Assembly (NCBI GenBank): GCA_009599575.1
Contig: VWND01000034.1
Coordinates: 147,864-211,863 of the forward strand
From: Blumeriella jaapii
Lineage: Eukaryota; Ascomycota; Leotiomycetes; Helotiales; Drepanopezizaceae
Direction: 5' to 3'
DNA length: 64,000 bases
The notes under the pieces are model-generated. The model saw only the letters and a program-made list of their open reading frames with translations, did no database searches and had not been told where the DNA came from. Shown one piece after another: positions 44,023-55,799 of the stretch (position 1 is the stretch's first letter; every line of letters starts with the position of its first letter). A program made the position numbers and the translations under genes.

Positions 44023-45640
44023 TAAAAAAAAACCAAACAACTTTCGCTAAAAAGCTTTGTATCCACGATTAAAAACTCGATCTGCTTTTGCAATTCGAAT
44101 TTTTTTTAAGCCGCTCGTACCGACGTTTATTTATCGGTGCTTTAATTAAAATTCCTTTTTATTGATTTTGTTTTCAAAAAAAACTGAAGTTTTTCTTTTT
44201 TATTAATTCGATCTGTTTTTGCAATTCGAATCGCTTTTTTTTAATATATCTCATGCTTTTCTTATAAGTCGACGCGGCACCCGAAAACGAACGCAATTCG
44301 TACGATTCGGCTTCGAGTCAGCATTTTCATTTTCTGCTTTTACTTTTGGCGCTTCCGAATTTCTATTCGTTTTAAGCTTTTTCGACGATTTTGGCAGCGA
44401 GTTTTTATTTTACGACTTTTTTATTAAATTATAATTATCTGCTGGATTTTTTCGTTTTATTATCGAATTTAAAATCGAATTATACGACGCTGATATTCTA
44501 ATACTTTTAAACCGACGAATATTTCTAAACCGATTATTTAATATATTTATTAACGCTGAAAAATTTATTACGGCCCAGCAATTTTAAATCGTTTAAATAA
44601 TCGCTTAAGCTATCGCCGCCGCTCGCTTTCCAGCTTCCGCTAATATCGCCCGCGACGTTTTCCTTTTATTCCGAGCTTCGCGCGCTTTTACGGCGGACTT
44701 TTAATTAATTCCCGAATATTACCTTTCCGTTTTCGACCCAGCTATTTCTCGAGTCGAATTATTTAAAATCAAATACTTTCGCTACGCTTTCAGCGATTAT
44801 TAAAAAAAAATTAAATATAATATATAAAAAATAAATATAAAACTGTTTATTAAAAAATACTCAAGAAATTTTATATAAAATATAAACCAAGCCAAAGCAT
44901 ATTTCAAATGTATTATTAGAAAAGCAAAAACTATTATTTTAAAATATTTAAATCCCGAATTTTATAACTAAGCTTAATCGGCCCGAAACGTTTTTCGCAT
45001 TTTTAATCAGCGCTTTTTTAATTATAACCGCGTTTAATTTGCTAAATTGCAATATAATAAATTTTATATAAATAACGGTTAAATTTATAATAATTTTCGT
45101 TTTTTGTTTATTCGTTACGCAATTATTAGCAAAATTGCTAAAAACCGTTGGTTTAAAAATATATACGAAAAAGTTATTTTTATTTTTAAATACGATTTCC
45201 GAATAGAAAAATATAAAATAAATAATAATTATATTATTTTAAACGAGTTTTTGACCGTTGCGAATAAAAAATCACGTAATATCCGAGCTAAAAAAATAGC
45301 TTTTGCCCGTCGCATAAGTTATTTTTCCTTTGCTATAACTTTTGCTAATTAGGATTCTAGGCGTACTTCCGGTATTTTCAAAGTTTTATAACGTTTTATT
45401 TTTCTAGCCTTTTTTGCTCGCATAGCTTTTTTTTTTTTTAGTAAAAATTTTTACAAACGTATAATTGCTATTTCTGCTATTTCCGATTCTTTCCGCTTGG
45501 CTGCGCGTTTTTTTAACGCTTATTATAATTGCGGCAAGCCCGGCCATTTCGCAAACGTTTGCTTCGACGCTAAGCTTAGTCGTAAAATCGCCGAAATAGC
45601 TATCGACGAAAAGCAAAACGATTTGTTAAAAAACTTTTAA
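44023..45640 (+). pseudogene. B2 gag remnant with CCHC zinc knuckle
   Basis: Readable plus-strand pieces include 44219-44434, 45104-45352 (YAIISKIAKNRWFKNIYEK ... KSRNIRAKKIAFARR) and the knuckle at 45521-45562: Y-x2-C-x4-H-x4-C (YYNCGKPGHFANVC), with the first Cys turned to Tyr by TGT to TAT. It is followed by FDAKLSRKIAEIAIDEK, giving a typical Gag end. The knuckle binds element RNA. The minus-strand frame at 45404-45616 is a shadow. Confidence 0.8.
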
Positions 45641-46240
45641 GCCGTGGCAAAAATTTTTATTATAATAAAAAATTCGATTTATAAAAGGATTTAAAATTTG
45701 ACCAGCGCTTTTTAATAAAAGGGCGACAGTTTTTAATTTTTATAAAATTAATACGCAATAAATTATATATTAAAACATTCGCATATATCGATAGCGGAGC
45801 TAATATTTTCGGTGCGATTAAAACTTTTTTAGCGTATTAATTTTTTTAACGTTTCGAAATAAGTTTTATTCGGCTGCATAAGCTTATTATATCCACCGGT
45901 TATAATAGCGAGCCGGGAAAGCTTATTTCTTTTGTTATATTTTTTTTTTTTTACGATTAACCGACGTCGTATAAATTTTTTTTTTTTGATTATAAACCTG
46001 GGCTTTACCGACGTTTTTATTAATCGCAAATTTTTATAATATTACGATTTAAAATAAGCGTATAGCCAAAAAAAAAAAAAAATAAAATGGCTATTCGATA
46101 TGCTTATTATTTTTTATTTTAACGAGCAGTTATTCGTCGATTTTAATTAGCGAAAAAAAACCTAAGATGCTTAATCGTATATATTAAAAAAATATAAACA
46201 AACGAAACAGCGTAATAAAAGTTTTATATATTTCTGTTAA
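45641..46240 (+). pseudogene. B2 aspartic protease remnant
   Basis: 45781-45810 reads AYIDSGANIF: the retropepsin D-S-G-A active site at 45790-45801 is intact here, unlike in family A. Further on come ISTGYNSEPGKLISFVIFFF and remnants of the second motif. The minus-strand frame at 45829-46029 is a shadow. Confidence 0.8.
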
Positions 46241-48240
46241 TATTTTTACAACGATTAAAAAGGTTTATTTAGGCTTTGAAGCTAATAGATTTTTTACGTT
46301 TATGCGAAATCTTAAAAGCAGTTTGTATAAAATGGAAAAGTTTTTTATTAGCAGTTTTAAACCGATTAAGTCGGTTTTTTTAACCGGGCTAATTGCTACT
46401 TTTTTTATTTTTAATTGCAATATCAGCTGTATTTCCGCTTTTGCATTTAGCGTTTTACAAATACGTTACGAAAAGCGAATGCGAGCCGCAAAAAAAAAAG
46501 GGTTATTATTATTTAGCGATTATACGTTTATTGCTTTTGTATATAATATAAATAAAAAACGTTTTCGCCGTGCGAAAATCGCCGAATTTAAAAAAGTTAT
46601 ATAATTCGCGGTAATAAAAAGCATTTTTGTTTCCGACGCTTTGCAAGCTAAATATAACGACAACGTGGTTTTTATAAAAAAGCTTTTTTCAATTTAATAT
46701 TCGGAATTCGAAAAATTATTTTATAAATAAAAAAGCGATAAGCTCGTTTTTCGCCGCTTCGGTGTAAATTACAAAATATATTTGACTACGGAAAATACGC
46801 TTTTTATAAAATTACTTAAACGTTTTACGAATAAATAGTTTACAAAAATTAAAAGTTATATTTTCGATAATTTGTATAAAAGTTTTATTAAACTTTTTAA
46901 TATTTTTTTCGCCGTTCCGATTTTATTTATTAAAAAGTTAAACGGCTTTATACGCTTATATATCGATTACCGCAAGCTTAACGATTTTACGAAAACAAAA
47001 TTTTATTTTTTGCTTTTAATCGACGAAATGCTAGCGCGAATTATTAAAGCCAAAGTATTTACGAAAATTAATATTTAATAAATATTTAATCGAGTCCGGA
47101 TATTCGAAAAGTTTGAAAAACTGACTAGTTTTCGCATTCGATACGATATATATAAATATAAAATCCTTCCGTTCGGCTTTATTAATGGACCCGTTATATT
47201 TCAACGTTTTATTAATAATATTTTTATAAAGCATTTAAACGATTTTTGTTCGGCGTATTTTAAGGATATTTTTATTTATTCCGCGAATAATTAAAATATA
47301 AAATCCACGTTAAAAAGATTTTGTCGATTTTAAAAAAATACGGCCTAGAAACTAATATTAAAAAATGCGAATTTAATATTACGAAAACCAAATTTTTAAG
47401 CTTTATTATTAGCATTTAAAATATTAAAATAAACCCGGAAAAAATCGCTATTATTAAAAACTGGTAATATGCAGCGAATATACGAGGCGTATAGAGCTTT
47501 TTAGGCTTTTGCAATTTTTATAAACGTTTTATAGCCGGCTATAGCCGTATTTGCCGCCCTTTTATTACTTTTATAAATAAAAACGTTTTTTTCGTATTCG
47601 AAAAAAAGCAGAAAAACGTATAAAAAGCATTGCGCAAAACCCTGCTAAGCGCTTTTATTTTATATTATTACGACTTTTATAAGCAAACGCGCCTGGAAAC
47701 CGATTTTTTTAATAAAATAATAGCTGGCGTATTATCGCAATTGCAAAAAAATAACTTTTATTATTCGGTCGGTTTTTTTTTTAAATTATAATCGACGCCG
47801 AATTTAATTATTCGATTTACGACAAAAAGTTTTTCGTTATTTTTCGCTTTTTTAAAAACTATAAGCCGAAGCTGTTAAGCGTTTAAAAAAACGTATATAT
47901 ATATATCGATTACCGCGTTTTAAAATATTTTATAATAACCAAAGACTTTTCGGCCCGATAAGCCCGATAAGCAAAGTTTTTCGCCGATTTTTATTTTATA
48001 ATTATATATCGGTCGGAAATTATTAATACGCTTGCTAATACTTTTTTTCGCAAAAACCAAAATATTTTTTTATTAAAAGCACGATAGCGAGCAGCTCGAA
48101 AGCAGCAAATGCTTTCCGACGATAAATTAAATTTTGAAATATTAAAAAAAATGGCTGTTAAAAGCATAATTACGCTAGCGCTTATAAAAATAGCTTTCGA
48201 TAAGCACGACAACGACGGTATTTTTTCCGAAAAAGATAGC
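46241..48240 (+). pseudogene. B2 reverse transcriptase and RNase H remnant
   Basis: 46302-46604 is the linker (QIRYEKRMRAAKKKG). 46872-47078 reads KLNGFIRLYIDYRKLNDF and LLIDEMLARI...KVFTKINI. Next come YKILPFGFINGPVIFQRFIN and the catalytic box Y-F-K-D in place of YLDD. Around 47910-48070 the RNase H end reads DYRVLKYFIITKDFSAR, FYFIIIYRSE and NTLANTFFRKNQNIFL, matching the fungal gypsy type Y.TLEYFM.TK.L..RQARWAE.L. The minus-strand frames at 47031-47234 and 47991-48212 are shadows. Confidence 0.85.
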
Positions 48241-49880
48241 GAAAGCGAAAAAAAATAAAATGTTTTATAAAAAAATCCGCAGATTTAATTTCCGTAATCG
48301 CATACGATATGCATAATTATATAATTATAAACGATTTGCTGCAAACTAATAAAAACTCTTTTTTTTTCGAAGCGCAACGAATGCAAATTCGTAATTATAA
48401 TTTTAATTATTAATTGCGATAAAATAAATTGTTTTTCCAAAGCAAATTAATAATATTTTTAAAACCTTCCGAATTGCGAACTTTTCTGATCCGATATATT
48501 TACAAACAGTTTTGCGTAGTATACGCTGAAATAAAAAAAATAAAGCTTTTGGTCGATCGTAAATATTATTAAAAAATTATAAAAGCAAATATATAGCAAT
48601 ACGTTTCGAATTATCGTTGTATACGAATAAAAGCTAGGCGCGACAAAACCCCGGGCTTTTTAAAACCTTTGTTCATATTTAACAGGCTTTATTAATACTT
48701 AACGATAAATTTTACGAAGCTTTTATTAAACGAAAATAATTACGATTTCGCTTTCGTAATAATAAATCGCTTGTTTAAAAAACTTTTATCAATTCCTTGC
48801 TATAAAACTATTATAGCGAAAAAGCTGGCAGCTTTGTTTTTGGTTTATTAGATGCGTTATTTCGGCATGCCGGATTTAATTGTTTCGGACCGAAAAACTC
48901 AGTTTGTTTCGGTTTTTTAGCAAAAACTCTGCCGCATATTAAAAACCAAAATTAAATTAATTATTACGTATAATTTTAATATCGATAAGCAGACCGAAGT
49001 AATAAACTAATATATTAAACAACGCTTCCGCCCCTTTTGCTTTTATTATCAAAACAATTAAAAACGCTTTTTACTTTTAATAAATATTATATAATTAATT
49101 TTGCCGCACGAATTTTTCGGCAACGTTTTCTTTTTAAATTTTAAATAAATACAAAGCTCCCATATTTTAAAATATAAACAATCTTCGTTTTTTTCGCTCG
49201 GCTATCGAAAAGCTTAACCGCGACAAAGCTTTGCATTTAGCTTTCCGAGCTAAAAAAGTTATAAAATACGCGTAATCGTTTATTACGCAATAACAAGCCA
49301 AAATAAAACGCTTCGCTAATTTGCACAAACGATTAATAAATTGAAATATAAGCGACGAGGTATTAATAAATATTAGAAATTGAAAACTCGACCGATTTTT
49401 CCGAAAGCTTTTAAACAAATAGTACGGCCCAATCAAAATCGTCGACAAAATAAAAAAAAGTTAAAAGCTTAACTTTTCCGCAAACTGATTAATTTATTCG
49501 ATTTTTCATTTATATTCGCTTCGAAAACATATTAATAATTTTTTATCTGGCCAACGCCGCTCCGAACCAGCTTTTATTCAATTATTTTCTAAACAAACGA
49601 AATAAAAAATCGAAAAAATAATAAATTCGAAATTGCATAAAAAAATATTATAATACCAGATTAATTGAAAAAGCGCTGATAAAAATTTCGAATAATACTT
49701 TTGTTCGGACGTTATAACGGCCTTTTATATTTTTTAAATATTCCACCGATCGTACCTTATCGTTAAAAGCTTTTTACGAGCGCTTTTCGCATAGTTGCAA
49801 ATTTACAACGAAAACAGAAAAAATTACACGGAGTTGGAGGACGATAAACCTATGACTGTAATTGCGAGGACGCAGTTTTT
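48241..49880 (+). pseudogene. B2 integrase remnant
   Basis: Zinc-binding part at about 48470-48640 (SELRTFLIRYIYKQFCVVY, RRDKTPGFLKPLF). Catalytic core: the first Asp is Asn at codon 48708-48710 (LTINFTKL for LTIDFTKL); the second is kept in MPDLIVSDRK (about 48870-48900); then TEIIN. The C-terminal part to about 49500 is weak. Same region as B1 1-1040. Minus-strand frames 49167-49448 and 49774-50019 are shadows. Confidence 0.83.
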
Positions 49881-49896
49881 CGGAGGGGGGGGGTAG
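49881..49896 (+). other. Polypurine tract of B2
   Basis: CGGAGGGGGGGGGTAG directly before the 3' LTR; probable plus-strand primer site. The matching tract in B1 (about 1031-1046) is GGAAAGAAAGGGTAG, partly G-to-A changed. Confidence 0.8.
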
Positions 49897-50190
49897 TGTT
49901 ACGATCCTGCCAATAATATAGGTGCCAGTGGTATAATTGGTGCCAGTGGTATAGGTGCCAGTAGTATAATTGGTGCCAGTGGTATGATTGCCGGTGGTGT
50001 TAGAATAAAGTTTGGGCACGGACCACCTCGGCCACTAGGCCTCGCGCTAAGTCACGTGACCCATAAGCGCAATCCACTGTATATAAAGTTCGCGACTCCG
50101 AGCATTCTAGCTCGGTGTTTTTCTTTTAATTTACATGCGTACCTTTTGGTCCATATCACCCTTCTGATCACCCTCAAGCTAGCTGTGACA
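49897..50190 (+). repeat. 3' LTR of B2 (294 bp)
   Basis: Same length as the 5' LTR. The first tandem unit is RIP-altered (GCCAATAATAT); the outer right end is spared (ATCACCCTTCTGATCACCC, ending CTGTGACA). TCACGTGACCC lies near 50052. Confidence 0.93.
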
Positions 50191-50195
50191 TATAG

Positions 50196-51229
50196 CGTGT
50201 TTCAAAAGGTCGGACGAGTAAATAAAAATATTATTCAGATATGTAATACAAAAATCGTTTAAATAATCGAAAAAACGTCGTTTATATAACGTTAATAAAT
50301 TGCGGATTTATTAATAAAATTAAAAAATAGCATTTTGCATTTATAAGCGCCGTAACGCGTACGAAACGTCGTTAATTTTTTACTGACGGGATTCATTCGA
50401 ATTTTATAAAAGGCTTGACGAATATCGAGCTTCGTAAAAATTCGCGCTTCCGAAAAACGAGCAAAAGTCTTATCGATAAAAAAAAAGAAATAGCGATCCT
50501 TACGAATAATATTATTAAAAGCTCGATAATCGATACAAAAACGTAATAAACCGTCGGGTTTTTTAGCGAAAAGTATTAAAACAGCGAAAAAAGCGATGAA
50601 AAGTTCGATAAAACCTTTGTTAAAGTTATTTTGCAAATAGATTTTAATAATTTCGAGCTTTAAAATCGATATTTTATATAAAAAAATATATTTCAGCTTT
50701 TTTTTATTTATAATAAACTCGATTTTATAGTCGTAAGGCCGGTAAAAAACTAGCTCGTTACTGGCGGCTTTAGAAAACACGTGTTCGAAGTTTTTGTATT
50801 TCGGAAAAAAAAAATTCGAAAAAAAGTTTATTCGAAGTTAGCTTTACTAAATTAATTAAAAAGGTCGAAATCGATATTTCGTTGGTTTTAAAACGTTCGA
50901 AAAAACTATAAAATTGAGTTTTAAGAAAAGTGTTATACGTAAAATCGTTTAGTATTTTATCGATTTCGTATAAAAAGATTAAAAATATTTTAACTGTTTT
51001 TTTTTCTGAAAATTAGCTTAAAAGCATATGCAATAATTTGGCAGATGGAAATTAAATAAGCAGTAGATTAAAAGACTCGTTTTCGAACTGATCCTTTAAA
51101 AAATTCAGAAAAAAGTTGCTTATTTAAACTATCGATTATATTAAGCTGAAAAGCTATCGCGGCGAAAGCTTTTTTTTCGGTTTTTGATATAACTGTTTTT
51201 CGTAGAACGAAAAAGCTGTTTTAACGAAG

Positions 51230-51266
<37 letters not shown>

Positions 51267-51270
51267 GGCA
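50196..51270 (-). pseudogene. A6 reverse transcriptase fragment (main part)
   Basis: 50292-50780 is 162 codons open on the minus strand: FSKAASNELVFYRPYDYKIE, KKPDGLLRFCIDYRAFNNI, ARIFTKLDIRQAFYKIRMNP and TRYGAYKCKMLFFNFINK. This is the longest stretch through the palm motifs. The catalytic box just left of it reads YLNN (about 50228-50239). Poly(A) run at 51228-51263. Confidence 0.85.
51228..51263. repeat. Poly(A) run in A6
   Basis: An almost pure A run of about 35 bases, interrupted by one G near the left; same position as in other family A copies. Confidence 0.85.
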
Positions 51271-51305
51271 GCTTGGAAAAATAGTGTAATTTTTTATATT
51301 ATTTT

Positions 51306-51338
51306 ACTAGCGTCGCTATCGAAATTAGCACCGCGAAT
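51306..51338. repeat. 33-nt hairpin unit, copy in A6
   Basis: ACTAGCGTCGCTA, loop, then an arm ending GCACCGCGAAT: 33 nt. The first arm has C for T at its second base. Confidence 0.72.
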
Positions 51339-51479
51339 AAAATTCGATTTTTTCGCGTTTCGCATAACGTCGTAGATCTGCCATAATTGATCAAGGTTTT
51401 TGTTACGTTTTATAGCGTCGTTTTGATAACGAAATTAAATTTTTCGAAAAATGCAAATAAGAAACTTTAATATAACAAG

Positions 51480-52571
51480 CGTAAAAAGCTGTAAAAAGAT
51501 AAAACTTCGGCCAATAAAGCTTGCGTTTATTACAGTTTAGTAAAATTTGATGTTCGGCCAACCAAGCTTTTTCTAAAATTATATTATAATTTCCGAGATT
51601 AATAATTAAAAAAAAAAAAAACGATTGTATTCGGTTGTTAATAATAAAATTAAAAAACGTAAAATATGTAATTAAATAGCTACGAGTTTTATTATATTTT
51701 TTTATAAAAAAAAAGCCGGGAGAAATTAAATTAAAAGTTTTAAAAAAAAAAAATTTTAATTAGCGCCGAATCGATTAACGCATAACCGTTCGCTTTAAAA
51801 TCGGCGAGCGCTTTTATTTTATACGAAAAGCTATTTTTAATAAATATAACGGAAATTATTAATAAATCGCTATCAAAAAGCTTTCGAACGTTAAAATAAC
51901 GCATATCGCGCAACGCGCTTAAAAAAAAAGCTTTGCTTAAGCCTGAGCGTTTTTCCGATTAACGGAAAAGCTTTTAATTTTTTCGTATGCGTTTTGAAAA
52001 TCGTTTAAAAAAAGATTTTCGTTTTTATTATTATTATCGGAAAGCGAATCTTCGGCCGGTTCGATTTCGTTTATATTTATTAGCCTGAAAAGGCTTTTAA
52101 ATAAAACCGAAGGTCGGCCCGTAAAAGGTCGTGCAAATTAGCTTTTTTAAATTTTTTAATGTAAAATAAAAAACGAACGTTATCGTTGGTCCGATCGAAA
52201 AAAAAAACGCTAAAAAGGGCGTTTTAGCGTAGAAAAAAAGGAAAAACAATAAAAGGCTGAAAAAAAGCCTGTGAAATATTTAAACGACTTTCGTACGTAC
52301 GATTTAACTCGTAATACGCTTTGGTTGAAAACCTACTATTTCAATAAATAATAGATTTGGTTAAAAAGCGATTCGCGTATAAAATTCGTTTAGCTAATTG
52401 ATTTTGTTTTTTTTAACGGACGGCGATAAGCTAATTTTTAAAAATCGTTATACGCGCTTATTTCAAATACAGCTTTTTTCGTAAACGTTTTAGTATTTTA
52501 TCGCGAAAAGCGTTCCGAAGCTGTTTGTTAATTCGTATTTAAGCGTTCGCTGCGAAAATAGAAAATCGCAG
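51480..52571 (-). pseudogene. A6 protease and partial gag remnant
   Basis: Protease-coding minus strand at about 51740-51920 (MRYFNVRKLF, KALADFKANGYALIDSAL) and gag to 52571. The alignment with A4 ends at GAAAATCGCA; the following GTGTAAAACGATG does not belong to family A. Confidence 0.7.
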
Positions 52572-53185
52572 TGTAAAACGATGATACTTTGTATTAATAG
52601 GAGTTGGTAGTTTTAGCTATAATCGAGGCATGAACCCCTCCGAAACCTCCTGCCACTGACTACCTTTAACAGATATAAAAGCAAAATATCCCCTTAAATA
52701 ATACTATAAGCACGCAATCCAATTCATATCTTTATTTATTATTCTTTTTCTTTTTTCAGTTTCTTCTAAAAATTTCCTAAACTATTTTATTTACCGATAT
52801 ATGGCCGTATTAATCTGGTTTTCCTATCTACTTTTATATTTAATAATCTACGCAAAAATTCAAAATTTCAGTGTTTCGTTTTTATATATTCGCCGATGCA
52901 TTTTTCAAATTCGCAATTAAAATCGACTTCGATATTTCGCTACTACGGCTTTAAAAATCTTTTATATAGTATTATTCGCAGCTATATTATATAAAAAACT
53001 TTTAATAACTTTTCTTATTTTACGCATAATTATTAAATTACAAAAGTGCAATATATCTTAGAAACGTCTAAAATTACGATTAAGCAATCCTAAACCGTAC
53101 GAAATTTAAAGCTCGAAAATCGCTTTTTTATTTAAAAATAACAAATCGAATATTAATTCGTACGCTTCGACCGCTGCGCTCCGCC
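52572..53185 (+). other. D2 5' region (probable LTR/leader), little RIP
   Basis: Starts TGTAAAACGATGATAC; contains ACCCCTCCGAAACCTCCTGCC (near 52634) and AACAGATATAAAAGC (near 52669), a TATA-like box. C-rich words are kept here that are absent from the surrounding elements. No open frame or RNA gene seen. LTR limits cannot be set without the 3' LTR. Confidence 0.4.
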
Positions 53186-53453
53186 TGTGACGATTCACTC
53201 TGTTGCCACCTCTCGTGTCACCCCAGCAACTACGTATAGCTGCAAGCTTTCTAGTTTCCTGGTGGATCTTCTTATTAACTATGGAGATTATTTATATATA
53301 TAAGGCTTTTTTTTTTTAGCAACTTCTGCTTTTTGCAGTTGTTGATTTTAAGTGAATATTTTTGTTACAAAATTAAAAGCTCGTTTTTTATATTATATGA
53401 ATACGGCGACCAGTTGACTGATTTTTAGTTTTTCGATTAATTAGATCGTTATA
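53186..53453 (+). repeat. 5' LTR of A7 (268 bp)
   Basis: The outer part TGTGACGATTCACTCTG...CACCCCAGC is spared; the inner end TTAGATCGTTATA is RIP-altered. Confidence 0.93.
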
Positions 53454-55070
53454 TTATTAATAACTTTTTTTTTACGCTGGCGACGGCGTAAATTTTTTTT
53501 TTTTTCGAATTTCTTACGGATTATACTAAGGTGATCGACCGGTCGTAAAAAGGCTTATTTCCGTATTTTGCGAAGGATGGCTTTTGTTTAACGATTTTTT
53601 GTTTAATAAAGCTTTTCAGCTTCTGTTATTACTTTTTAATTTTCCTTTTTTTTTTAATCAGCGAAAAAGCAGCTTTTTTCAGAAGCTTTTTCTTTTGAAA
53701 AACAGTTTTTTTTCCGAGGAAAGAAAAACAAAGGAAAAGGCAGAGCGTTAATTATTTCGCTTGCCATTTCTCAGTTTAGCGCTGAAAGCGTTTAGTTAAG
53801 ACTTTTGCAAAATCAACTGAAAAAAGCGCAAAAGCGTAAACGATAATTTTTGGAAATTATACGATTGCGACAGATTTTTTAATTAAAGCGTTTGATAGAA
53901 TTTATCGAACGTGCTTTTGCTAATCGCGAATTTGCTGCTTTTTTTTTTCGTAACGTTTTATTTTAATTAATAAACGCTGTAAATTAATTTTTACGCTTTT
54001 CGCGAATTTTTTTTGGATTTTTTTTTAACGGCCAAAATTTTAGCGCGCTTTTTGAACGCTATGGTTTTTATTTATTTGCTGATTTTCGATTAGTTCGCAT
54101 AAAGCGCGTTTCGAACTTTAAGTTTAAGTTAGATAATGGTGAAGATTATAAAGTACGCTATTAAAAAACTAGAATTTTCGATAATTTCGAATTTTATTAC
54201 GATTATTTCGCTAGCGATCGATTTCGTAAGAATTATATATTCGATCAGACCGAAAGCGCGGCAAAAGAGTTTTTGATTCCGCGTATTTTAAATCGTTCCG
54301 ATTTTATATTTTTCGAAGAATTAATAAAAGAAGTCGCCGATTTTCTGGCCGACTTTTTCGATGTTTAAAGGGCCGAAAACGAGTTTAAAATACTTATAAA
54401 TACGCACGACGACTTTTGGCGATTTTATTTGCGATTTTCCATTTTCGCAGCGAACGTTTAAATACGGATTGATAAACAGCTTCGAAACGTTTTTTGCGAT
54501 AAAATACCGAGGCGTTTACGAAAAAAGCTGCATTTGAAATAAGCGCGTATAACGATTTTTAAGAATTGGCTTACCGCCGTTCGTTAAAAAAAACAAAGTC
54601 AGTTGGCTGAACGAATTTTATACGCGAATCGTTTTATTAAGTTTATTATTTATCAAAGTGGTAGGTTTTTAACCAAAGCGTATTACGAGTTAAATCGTAC
54701 GTACGAAAGTCGTTCAAGTGTTTTATAGGCTTTTTTTTAGCCTTTTGTTTTTTTTTTTTTTTTTTACGCTAAAACGCTCTTTTTGGCGTTTTTTTTTTTC
54801 GATCGGACCAACGATAACGTTCGTTTTTTATTTTATATTAGAGAGTTTAGAAAAGCTAATTTGCACGATTTTTTACGAGCCGATCCTCGGTTTTACTTAA
54901 AGGTTTTTTTAGGCTGATAGGCGTAAATAAGATCGAACCGGCCGAAGATTCGCTTTTTAATAATAATAATAAAAACGAAAATCTTTTTTCAAACGATTTT
55001 TAAAACGTATACGAGAAAGTTAAAAGCTTTTTCGTTAATCGAAGAAACGCTTAGGCTTAAGCAAAGCTTT
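53454..55070 (+). pseudogene. A7 leader and gag remnant
   Basis: Same gag frame pieces as A5 (ERAFANREFAA, NGQNFSALF, VADFLADFFDV, NEFKI, EIEPAEDSLFNNNNKNENLF) with stops. The frame at 54718-54900 is a poly(T)-driven alternative reading. Confidence 0.6.
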
Positions 55071-55079
55071 TTTTAAACG

Positions 55080-55620
55080 TATTGCGCGATATGCGTTATT
55101 TTAACGTTCGAAAGCTTTTTAATGGCGATTTATTAATAATTTCCGTTATATTTATTAAAAATGGCTTTTCGTACAAAATGAAAACGCTCGCCGATTTTGG
55201 AACGAACGGTTATACGTTGATCGATTCGGCGCTGATTAAATCTTTTTTTTTTTTTTAAAACTTTTAATTTAATTTTTTCCGGCTTTTTTTTTTGTAAAAG
55301 GGTATAATGGAATTCGTGGCTATTTAATTATATATTTTACGCTTTTTAATTTTATTATTAACAATCGAATATAATCGTTTATTTTTTTTTTAATTATTAA
55401 TTTCGGAAATTATGGTATGATTTTAAGAAAAGCTTGGTTGGCCGAATATTAAGTTTTATTAAATTGTAATAAACGCAAGCTTTATTGGCCGAAGTTTTAT
55501 TTTTTACAGCTTTTTACGCTTGTTATATTAAAGTTTTTTATTTGCATTTTCGAAAGATTTAATTTCGTTATTAAAACGACGCTGTGAGACGTAATAAGAA
55601 TTTTGATTAATTGTAGCAAA
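55080..55620 (+). pseudogene. A7 aspartic protease remnant
   Basis: Reads LRDMRYFNVRKLFNGDLLII, then KTLADFGTNGYTLIDSALIK. The D-S-G triad is D-F-G here, so the Gly is kept and only Ser is lost. Second motif remnants LRKAWLAEY and YWPKF follow. Confidence 0.78.
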
Positions 55621-55658
55621 TTTACGACGCTGTGCGAAGCGCGAAAAGGTCGAATTTT

Positions 55659-55691
55659 ATTCGCGGTGCTAATTTCGATTGCGACGCCAAT
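55659..55691. repeat. 33-nt hairpin unit, copy in A7
   Basis: ATTCGCGGTGCTA, 7-nt loop, TTGCGACGCCAAT: 33 nt, coding-strand orientation as in A5. Confidence 0.78.
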
Positions 55692-55732
55692 AGGATAATA
55701 TAAGAAATTATATTATTTTCCCAGGTTGACGA

Positions 55733-55771
55733 TTTTTTTTTTATTATTTTTTTTTTTTTTTTTTTTTTTTT
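55733..55771. repeat. Poly(T) tract in A7
   Basis: T run interrupted once by TTA, as in A5 but shorter. Confidence 0.85.
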
Positions 55772-55799
55772 CGTTAAAACAGCTTTTTCGTTTTACAAA

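Larger units (their letters stand above)
43729..50190 (+). mobile_element. Complete family B Ty3/gypsy element B2 (6462 bp)
   Basis: Two 294-bp LTRs; duplication TATAA (43724-43728) and TATAG (50191-50195), the ancestral target being TATAG as seen in A3. Plus-strand gag with zinc knuckle, protease, reverse transcriptase/RNase H, integrase and polypurine tract are all recognisable and all broken. It sits in the A6 reverse transcriptase. Confidence 0.95.
36767..52571 (-). mobile_element. Family A chromovirus A6, internal fragment, contains A5 and B2
   Basis: Own sequence 36767-37088, 43507-43728 and 50196-52571 is continuous with A4 18401 to about 21320 (RNase H to gag). Both ends, with the LTRs, are missing from the window. 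A5 (duplication ACGTC) and B2 (duplication TATAA/TATAG) inserted separately. The right end stops at GAAAATCGCA against D2-type DNA, so D2 may be inserted here with the rest of A6 beyond the window. Confidence 0.85.

Noticed and set aside
43713..44025. Open frames rich in Gly/Ala/Ser, Cys/Gln/Trp or Thr/Gly at the B2 5' LTR (also 49774-50262)
   Set aside because: They are translations of the tandem repeat inside the LTR and span the LTR border; no start context or conserved domain.
46603..46640. ATTCGCGGTAATAAAAAGC in B2, resembling the 33-nt unit
   Set aside because: Only the first 9 bases fit the arm; there is no matching second arm 33 nt away.
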